Shown one piece after another: positions 15,340 to 20,099 of a stretch of 20,099 nucleotides of DNA. Origin of the DNA: CAG-1138 sp964495385. Its GTDB lineage: Bacteria; Bacillota; Clostridia; Christensenellales; CAG-917. The position numbers were made by a program, and so were the translations under genes. The number at the start of each line of letters is the position of its first letter. Position 1 is the first letter of the stretch. Location: NCBI GenBank assembly GCA_964495385.1, contig CAZBVO010000023.1:1-20099 (forward strand). The letters run 5' to 3'. A model generated the notes under the pieces. The model saw only the letters and a program-made list of their open reading frames with translations, was not told the DNA's origin and did no database searches.

Positions 15340-16239
15340 CTAATCTTCGATATATTGATTCTTCGAGCCGATTGCAAATGCGATAATTTCCAAGAACAGG
15401 AACGCTATGCCGTCAACTGCCGTAACAAGGAACCAATTGTCTTTCAAAAAATCTTGACTGCCGAAATATTCCTGAACCCACGATACGAGGTCGTTCGGGC
15501 CTTTTCCGTCCATTGCCGCCGTATAGAAGCAAATGCCGAAAATCAACAGCAACATTACGATGATGGCCATAACCACGTAATTTGGTCTGGAACCTGCCAA
15601 CAATGCTATGAAGCTGACCAGGAAGTTTATTGCCAAAACCACTAAGCCGAGCGCGAGCAACGTCGATCCCAACATGTCGCCGGTGAAGATATCTTGCACC
15701 GAGATTACGTTGTTCGAAATAGAATCGATAAGGTTGATTACGTAGTTGATAATGTCAGGCGTTTCTTGCAAAAATTCAGGCAAGCTCGAGGCCAGTCCGA
15801 ACCCTTCGTAAACCAAAACGAACGGAGCCAATGCAATCAGCGTGAAGATCATGCTGAACAGCGCACCCAGTCTGTTTGGACCTTTGCCGCTCTTCTTCTT
15901 TTTCTTTTTGTACTGACCGTATTGTTTAACTTCGTTGCCGTAGCCTTTCGGAGCATAGTATGCAGGCCTGTTGTACTGATCGTACTGCGGTTCCTGATAA
16001 TACTGAGGTTGCGGCTCCTGATATTCCGGTTCGTTGTAAACAGGAGCGGTTTCAGGCTCGGCCGTATGAGTCTTTTGAACTTTTACGTCCACATCGTCGC
16101 CGTCGAAGGATACGAACGGCACAACCGCCATCGGTTGCACGATCGGCGCAAGTTGAATGTTTTTGTTAGGCTTTGCGACAGGCACCGGCTCGCTAACCGG
16201 CAACTTGTCTATAAAAACCTTGCGTTCTTCGTTTTCCAT
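15340..16239 (-). CDS. Four-helix membrane protein with Tyr/Gln/Pro-rich N-terminus and shared motif (protein B)
   Basis: 299 residues, family not recognised. ATG 16239 follows GGAGG and starts 17 bases after protein A. The N-terminal ~120 residues are low in complexity. They hold the shared motif QLAPIVQPMAVVPFVSFDG (29-47), a Tyr/Gln/Pro/Glu-rich stretch (68-110) containing AYYAP (93-97), and six consecutive Lys (111-116) before TM1 (124-144). An outer loop of about 45 residues (EFLQETPDIINYVINLIDS...) precedes TM2 (190-214). TM3 (220-241), a shorter outer loop and TM4 (269-291) follow. The topology equals that of protein C, with the N- and C-termini predicted inside. It may be an ancient paralogue of protein C, or the two may share only a domain plan. 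Confidence 0.85.
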   Translation of the reverse strand: MENEERKVFIDKLPVSEPVPVAKPNKNIQLAPIVQPMAVVPFVSFDGDDVDVKVQKTHTAEPETAPVYNEPEYQEPQPQYYQEPQYDQYNRPAYYAPKGYGNEVKQYGQYKKKKKKSGKGPNRLGALFSMIFTLIALAPFVLVYEGFGLASSLPEFLQETPDIINYVINLIDSISNNVISVQDIFTGDMLGSTLLALGLVVLAINFLVSFIALLAGSRPNYVVMAIIVMLLLIFGICFYTAAMDGKGPNDLVSWVQEYFGSQDFLKDNWFLVTAVDGIAFLFLEIIAFAIGSKNQYIED

Positions 16240-16256
16240 AATATCCTCCTCGGAAC

Positions 16257-17219
16257 TTATTTGCCTTGGTTGTCCATATTTTCCAAAGTGGCGGCCGCAA
16301 TTTCTTCAGGGGTTGCGATTTGCCACAAAGGCTGATCCTGCGAAACGTACGGAACGATTACGAGCGGCTGAATGATCGGAGCCAGCTGGCCGTATCCGTA
16401 AGGCATTGCCTGCTGAGGCATCGCCGGATTTTGCGGATAACCGTATGGAGGGTAATAGCCGTACGGAGCTGCAGGCGGAACTTCTGCCGGGGCCGGTTGC
16501 GGCTCTTCCTTGGTCTCTTCCACTGCCTTTTCGACGTCGGCAAAAAGATCTTCCTCCGCCTCTTCGACAGGTGCTTCTTCCTCGGCGACTTCTTCGACAA
16601 CTTCCTCAACCGGAGTTTCTTCTTCGACAGCCACAGTTTCTTCCACTACCTCTTCGACAGGAGCGACAACTTCTTCAACCGGAGCAACCTCTTCTACTAC
16701 GGTTTCCTCAACGACAGGAAGAGCCTCTTCTTCTATCGGAGCGACCTCTTCGACAGGTTGCGGACGGAATTTTCTGTCAGGAATTTCCACCGCATCCTTA
16801 AAACTCGGAACTCGTTTTTTGGCTGCGAGGGCGGCAGTACGTTTTCTGTCACGGCCACAACGTGCGCATTTGGCTTCGTTGTTGCGGTTGCGTTTTCCGC
16901 ATACCGGGCAAACATAAGTCATAGCGGCCACTTCAGCTTCGGACGCACCCGCATACGGATCGTCAAACGTGGAGGAAATGCCCTTAATAACAGGCAACAG
17001 TCCCTTCAACTTCTGAACCGATTCCGATTCCAAATTAGGGTTCTTTTCGCCCGGAAGTTCACTGCCGCAATGCACGCAATAAGCCGTGCCGACAGGGTTG
17101 TCCAATCCGCATTCAGGGCAAAGAACCACCTTTTCCTTTTTCATTACAGGCTTGCCGCATACCGGGCAAAATGTTGCACCGTCTGTTACTTCTGCATTAC
17201 AATGTCTGCATATTGCCAT
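16257..17219 (-). CDS. Triple zinc-ribbon protein with acidic and Pro/Tyr-rich tail and shared motif (protein A)
   Basis: 320 residues with no membrane segment. Three CX2C-X10-CX2C zinc ribbons with equal spacing are visible: Cys 4/7/18/21, 34/37/48/51 and 104/107/118/121. A Lys/Arg-rich stretch (124-136) follows, then about 80 residues composed mainly of Glu, Val, Pro and Ala (156-240) in imperfect PVEEVV-like repeats. A Pro/Tyr/Gly-rich segment (249-277) leads to the shared motif QLAPIIQPLVIVPYVSQDQ (278-296) and a short acidic end. Zinc ribbons of this kind often mediate protein or nucleic-acid contacts. The layout suggests a cytosolic adaptor for proteins B and C, which is inference. ATG 17219 has AAGGAGG 13 bases upstream, rather far. 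It is first in the operon, behind its own promoter. Confidence 0.85.
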   Translation of the reverse strand: MAICRHCNAEVTDGATFCPVCGKPVMKKEKVVLCPECGLDNPVGTAYCVHCGSELPGEKNPNLESESVQKLKGLLPVIKGISSTFDDPYAGASEAEVAAMTYVCPVCGKRNRNNEAKCARCGRDRKRTAALAAKKRVPSFKDAVEIPDRKFRPQPVEEVAPIEEEALPVVEETVVEEVAPVEEVVAPVEEVVEETVAVEEETPVEEVVEEVAEEEAPVEEAEEDLFADVEKAVEETKEEPQPAPAEVPPAAPYGYYPPYGYPQNPAMPQQAMPYGYGQLAPIIQPLVIVPYVSQDQPLWQIATPEEIAAATLENMDNQGK

Positions 17220-17269
17220 AAAAATTCCAAAGCCTCCTTATCCAGAGATGAATCGTATATTTCTTAATT

Positions 17270-17298
17270 ATTATATAACATTTAAATCCAACTTTCAA
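17270..17298 (-). promoter_or_regulatory. Promoter of the zinc-ribbon/membrane-protein operon
   Basis: On the minus strand TTGAAA (17293-17298), a 17-base spacer and a perfect TATAAT (17270-17275). Transcription would start near 17263, giving a leader of about 44 nt. Confidence 0.82.
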
Positions 17299-17321
17299 CT
17301 TATTTTGAATATTTGTTATAT

Positions 17322-17337
17322 AAAAAGTGCACTTTTT
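17322..17337. terminator. AT-rich palindrome after glnS, possible weak terminator
   Basis: A 16-base perfect palindrome (AAAAAGTGCACTTTTT) 17 bases beyond the glnS stop codon. As RNA it would give about 6 bp around TGCA with T-rich flank. It could be a weak terminator or a protein-binding site upstream of the operon promoter. Confidence 0.4.
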
Positions 17338-17353
17338 GTTGTGTTTTTTGCGC

Positions 17354-18997
17354 CTATTTGTTGTAACTGTCCTTCAATCCGACGATAGAATTGAATTTGA
17401 GGTTGCCTTTGCCAAAATCTGCCACGCTCATAAAATAGCCTTTGCGCATAAACTGGAAACGGGTGTAAGGCTTGGCCTGAGCCACAAAACTTTCGGCACG
17501 GGCTTCGGTGTTAACCTTTAAGCTGTCCGGATTTATGCGTGTGTCGAAATCGCCTTCGCCGTCCAACAAGAGGTAGTCGTACATGTTCAAAGTGACCTTT
17601 TCGCAATCGTTTGCGTTTACCCAATGAACAACGCCCTTAACCTTTATTCCCGCATTTGCGCCGCCCTGTTTGCTGTCCGGGATCATATCGCAATAAACGC
17701 AGGTAACTTCGCCGTTTTCGTCAACGTCGGCACGGTTGTATTTGAGGATGTACGCACCTTTAAGCCTTACCATTCCGTCCGGCTTGAGACGATGGTACTT
17801 AGGCGGCGGATTCAAAGAAAAGTCCTCTTTTTCGATATAAAGTTCCCTTCCGAAAACAGTGGTGTGAACGCCGTCTTCCGGTCTGTTAGGGTTGTTTTCG
17901 ATTTCAATCACTTCGCTTGCGCCTTCCGGATAGTTTTCTACCACCAGTTTGAGCGGCTCGGCAACAACCATGACGCGCGTTGCGTTGAGATTCAAATTTT
18001 CACGGACACAATGCTCCAAAAGCGTGACGTCAACCTGACTGTTGGATTTGGATACGCCGATTCGGCCGCAGAAATCACGGATTGCTTCGGCAGGATATCC
18101 TCTTTCCCTCATACCGCTCAAGGTGCTCATTCTCGGATCGTTCCAGCCCGTAACCACGCCGGTGTCCACAAGCTTTTTGAGATAACGCTTGCTCATGATG
18201 GTGTGATTGATGTTGAGACGGGAAAATTCCATCTGCCTCGGCCGAGGTGCAGGAAATTCGCAATTAAGCGTTACCCAGTCGTACAACGGACGGTGATCTT
18301 CAAATTCCAACGAGCAGCAGCTGTGAGTGATGCCCTCGACGGCATCCTCGATAGGATGTGCAAAATCGTACATCGGATAAACAACCCATTTGTCGCCTTG
18401 ACGGTGATGACGGGCCTTTACGATGCGGTAAATGACGGGATCGCGCATGTTGATGTTGTTGGACGCCATATCGATTTTGGCCCTCAAAACACGGCTTCCC
18501 TCTTCGTATTCGCCGTTTTTCATCCCCTCGAAAAGACGAAGGTTTTCTTCCACCGAACGGTTGCGATACGGGCTTTCTTTTCCCGGTTCGGTCAGGGTGC
18601 CTCTGGTTTCCCTTATTTCGTCCGCATTGAGGTCGCAAACGTATGCAAGGCCCTTTTTGATAAGCAACACGGCGCACTCGTACATTTTGTCGAAATAATC
18701 GCTTGCAAAATACACGTTGTCCCACTCGAAGCCCAGCCACTTGATGTCCTCTTGGATGCTGTTGACGTACTCGACGTCCTCTTTGGAAGGGTTGGTGTCG
18801 TCAAAGCGAAGGTTGCAAACGCCGCCGTATTTTTTCTTCAATCCGAAGTTGATGCAGATGGCCTTTGCGTGGCCGATGTGCAAATAACCGTTCGGCTCGG
18901 GCGGAAAACGGGTTATTATTTTTTTGTGAGTTCCGTTTTTAAGACTCTCGTCAATTGCCTCTTCAATAAAATTGGTAGGGGCTGCATATTCTGTCAT
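17354..18997 (-). CDS. glnS: Glutaminyl-tRNA synthetase
   Basis: 547 residues, typical for bacterial GlnRS (about 550). It charges tRNA-Gln with glutamine in the cytosol, so this organism need not rely only on the GluRS/GatCAB transamidation route. Class I signatures are PEPNGYLHIGHAK (HIGH at 40-43) and IMSKRYLKKL near 268 (KMSKS equivalent). FDDTNPSKED and EWDNVYFASDYFDKMYECA in the N-terminal half are GlnRS-type, and the C-terminal anticodon-binding beta-barrels are complete through FGKGNLKFNSIVGLKDSY. ATG 18997 follows AGAGG. The gene has its own promoter (19170-19198) and a structured leader. The codon pattern (almost no TTA, CTA or TCA) fits high expression. Confidence 0.97.
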   Translation of the reverse strand: MTEYAAPTNFIEEAIDESLKNGTHKKIITRFPPEPNGYLHIGHAKAICINFGLKKKYGGVCNLRFDDTNPSKEDVEYVNSIQEDIKWLGFEWDNVYFASDYFDKMYECAVLLIKKGLAYVCDLNADEIRETRGTLTEPGKESPYRNRSVEENLRLFEGMKNGEYEEGSRVLRAKIDMASNNINMRDPVIYRIVKARHHRQGDKWVVYPMYDFAHPIEDAVEGITHSCCSLEFEDHRPLYDWVTLNCEFPAPRPRQMEFSRLNINHTIMSKRYLKKLVDTGVVTGWNDPRMSTLSGMRERGYPAEAIRDFCGRIGVSKSNSQVDVTLLEHCVRENLNLNATRVMVVAEPLKLVVENYPEGASEVIEIENNPNRPEDGVHTTVFGRELYIEKEDFSLNPPPKYHRLKPDGMVRLKGAYILKYNRADVDENGEVTCVYCDMIPDSKQGGANAGIKVKGVVHWVNANDCEKVTLNMYDYLLLDGEGDFDTRINPDSLKVNTEARAESFVAQAKPYTRFQFMRKGYFMSVADFGKGNLKFNSIVGLKDSYNK

Positions 18998-19011
18998 ATC
19001 TTACCTCTTTG

Positions 19012-19025
19012 GCTCCGTTCGGAGC
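19012..19025 (-). promoter_or_regulatory. Small hairpin beside the glnS ribosome binding site
   Basis: GCTCC and GGAGC form a 5-bp stem with a 4-base loop (19012-19016 with 19021-19025). On the minus strand it ends about six bases before the AGAGG site. The 3' arm is GGAGC-like and itself resembles a Shine-Dalgarno sequence. The function is unknown. Confidence 0.35.
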
Positions 19026-19117
19026 ATTATTATTTCAAAAAACGATGTTTTTTACGCTGTTTTGCACACTTAAACAGTTGATTTTGTTGTTTTGCATAAA
19101 CAGCAAAAACCGATTCC

Positions 19118-19159
19118 GCCTTTTTGCGGCAAACGCTCAAAAAGGCCCGTTGCGGCCTT
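19118..19159 (-). promoter_or_regulatory. Alternative hairpins at the 5' end of the glnS leader
   Basis: On the minus-strand RNA AAGGCC pairs with GGCCTT (19154-19159 with 19142-19147), followed by a U run, which is terminator-like. Alternatively GCCTTTTT (19139-19146) pairs with AAAAAGGC (19118-19125), an 8-bp stem that uses the same GCCTT bases. The two exclude each other, as in an attenuator. The first hairpin would begin only about four bases from the predicted transcript start. No T-box consensus was found. Confidence 0.4.
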
Positions 19160-19169
19160 GATTATTTCT

Positions 19170-19198
19170 ATTTTACTATGTCGGTAGGATTATGTCAA
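19170..19198 (-). promoter_or_regulatory. Promoter of glnS
   Basis: On the minus strand a perfect TTGACA (19193-19198), a 17-base spacer and TAAAAT (19170-19175). The leader to ATG 18997 would be about 165 nt. Confidence 0.82.
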
Positions 19199-19225
19199 CA
19201 AAATAAACCAACATAAAAATACCTG

Positions 19226-19777
19226 TCAAAACGCCGAAAACAAGTCCGAAAGAACGCTTTCGACGTCAATTCCGCCGTCGGTCAACAGAGTGTCGTTTAC
19301 AAAAATCCTTTCTGTCGGGGTGATGACCGCCATATAAAAATCGTACATCATCAAACTGCCCTCGGCGGTTGTAGACAGCACCCTGTAATCCACCGTAACT
19401 CCGCCGATTTTTACCGTGCGAATATACTCGTTTCCGGCCGAATAAAGCATGTCGAAAACCGTTTCGGCATAGTCCGAGCCGTTGTTTTTTGCGTCAAAAA
19501 CGGCAATTGTCAACACGTGGCCGTCGGTACTTTTGGCGGAAAACGCACCCGTTTCCAACTTAAAATGGTAGTCTCCGTTTTTTCTGACGGTTTTTGTGAC
19601 GGCAGTAAAAGGCAAATCCGTCCTGAATTTGACCCCGTCAAGGCAGGCGTTTACGCTTGCAACGTCGGATTCATACACCACTATGTCGGCATTTAGGCCG
19701 TTGTCGCAGGCAAAAAACGTAGCGGAAAAACATATTATAAGTGCCGCAAGCACTGTTTTTTTAAGGATTTTTTTCAT
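19226..19777 (-). CDS. Small lipoprotein of unknown function
   Basis: 183 residues, family not recognised. The N-terminus MKKILKKTVLAALIICFSATFFAC is a lipoprotein signal peptide with lipidated Cys at position 24, so the mature protein of about 160 residues should be on the outer face of the membrane. The mature part is mixed alpha/beta with alternating polar and hydrophobic stretches (GDYHFKLETGAF, HVLTIAVFDAK, YIRTVKIGGVTVDYRVL) and no recognised motif. ATG 19777 is preferred over the in-frame ATG at 19795: GGAG lies six bases before it, and the upstream ATG would fall before the predicted transcription start. It sits between the 16S terminator and the glnS promoter as a single-gene unit, with no clear terminator of its own. 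Confidence 0.8.
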   Translation of the reverse strand: MKKILKKTVLAALIICFSATFFACDNGLNADIVVYESDVASVNACLDGVKFRTDLPFTAVTKTVRKNGDYHFKLETGAFSAKSTDGHVLTIAVFDAKNNGSDYAETVFDMLYSAGNEYIRTVKIGGVTVDYRVLSTTAEGSLMMYDFYMAVITPTERIFVNDTLLTDGGIDVESVLSDLFSAF

Positions 19778-19797
19778 TTTCTTCTCCGTTATCATAC

Positions 19798-19826
19798 ATT
19801 ATAATTTACCTTCGACGTTTTGTCAA
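19798..19826 (-). promoter_or_regulatory. Perfect consensus promoter of the small lipoprotein gene
   Basis: On the minus strand TTGACA (19821-19826), a 17-base spacer and TATAAT (19798-19803), matching the sigma-A consensus at every base. Transcription would start near 19791. It lies directly after the 16S transcript terminator. Confidence 0.88.
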
Positions 19827-19832
19827 CAAAAC

Positions 19833-19859
19833 AAAAAAACGGACGGAATAATCCGCCCG
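19833..19859 (-). terminator. Intrinsic terminator of the 16S rRNA transcript
   Basis: On the minus strand CGGGCGGA pairs with TCCGTCCG (19852-19859 with 19840-19847, one G-U, 4-base loop), followed by seven U. It lies about 200 bases downstream of the 16S 3' end with no other gene between. Confidence 0.9.
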
Positions 19860-20050
19860 ATAAGGTACAAAAAAAGAGCCGGTTGAGAGCCCTTAATTGT
19901 GAACAAAATCCCGAACAGTCAGGAAAGCAAATAGACAAATTGTAAGGCGACTGTTTTTTACTGTGCAGTTGTCGCTTCTGCTTCTTTATACTCCGTAGAG
20001 TTACTTGCTTTTGCAAGCATCAACTTAATTCGTAGGTTTCCCTACTCCTT
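19860..20050 (-). other. 16S rRNA 3' trailer without tRNA genes
   Basis: About 190 bases between the 16S 3' end and its terminator. On the minus strand it holds GTAGG-GAAA-CCTAC (20031-20044), a hairpin with a GNRA-type loop; CTTGC-AAAA-GCAAG (20007-20020); and a GCGAC/GTCGC pair further on. These could be processing structures. No tRNA-Ile or tRNA-Ala and no start of 23S rRNA are seen. An open frame crossing this region has no ribosome binding site and is not considered a gene. Confidence 0.7.

Positions 20051-20099
<49 letters not shown>

Noticed and set aside
16266..17267. 333-codon plus-strand open frame
   Set aside because: Antisense of the zinc-ribbon gene; a low-complexity Phe/Arg shadow of the Glu/Val repeats.
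17624..19081. 485-codon plus-strand open frame
   Set aside because: Codon-aligned antisense of glnS, which is certain.
18998..19163. T-box riboswitch before glnS
   Set aside because: No T-box core sequence or specifier stem was found; only short competing hairpins.
19778..19795. Earlier ATG for the small lipoprotein
   Set aside because: It would lie upstream of the predicted transcription start and lacks a ribosome binding site; ATG 19777 has GGAG at six bases.
19792..20016. 74-codon frame in the 16S trailer
   Set aside because: It crosses the rRNA terminator, has no Shine-Dalgarno and its product has no protein-like features.
19860..20050. tRNA-Ile or tRNA-Ala in the spacer after 16S
   Set aside because: No cloverleaf or TPsiC arm could be traced; only short hairpins are present.

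Overview
The window looks like a chromosomal stretch from an uncultured, probably gut-associated member of the Clostridia or a related Firmicutes lineage. The evidence is the gene set (mfd, pth, glmU-type, walJ, rlmH, a PrsA/SurA-like lipoprotein, a bacterial-type glnS), strong AAGGAGG-type ribosome binding sites, near-consensus sigma-A promoters, and a 16S rRNA 3' end with a standard anti-Shine-Dalgarno sequence. The run of exactly 100 N at 8324-8423 marks this as a scaffolded assembly, probably a metagenome bin. All genes except one transporter lie on the minus strand, so gene order below is read from high to low coordinates where that helps.

Layout. Positions 1-386 hold the start of a lipoprotein with InlB/Flg_new-like repeats, preceded by a structured leader (about 410-570) and a good promoter. 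Positions 713-2902 encode a large PrsA/SurA-like lipoprotein with its own promoter and terminator. Positions 3024-7991 are a glmU-like, pth, mfd operon, a relative of the classic glmU-prs-pth-mfd order, in which the GlmU protein has lost a recognisable uridylyltransferase site. A divergent GPH-family sugar symporter (8097-9467, plus strand) is interrupted by the N gap and shares a bidirectional terminator with tadA. Positions 9535-14134 form a tight six-gene operon: walJ, two CPBP intramembrane proteases, rlmH, an M14 peptidase and tadA. It resembles the walJ-htrA-rlmH neighbourhood of Bacilli, with two membrane proteases where the HtrA protease would be.

Positions 14200-17219 are the most unusual part: a three-gene operon with its own promoter and terminator-like hairpin. 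It encodes a triple zinc-ribbon protein and two four-helix membrane proteins with long disordered cytosolic N-termini. All three otherwise dissimilar proteins carry one copy of the same roughly 19-residue motif (QL-A/T-PI-x-x-P-x-x-x-VP-Y/F-x-S). I do not recognise this system. The shared motif suggests that the three products assemble together or bind a common partner.

Positions 17354-18997 are glnS with a structured 5' leader. A small lipoprotein follows at 19226-19777, under a perfect consensus promoter. The window ends in the last ~49 nt of a 16S rRNA gene on the minus strand. A strong intrinsic terminator lies about 200 nt beyond the 16S 3' end, and no tRNA, 23S or 5S gene follows, so this 16S gene appears to be unlinked from 23S unless the contig is misassembled. 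No CRISPR array, insertion sequence, phage gene or tRNA gene was seen.
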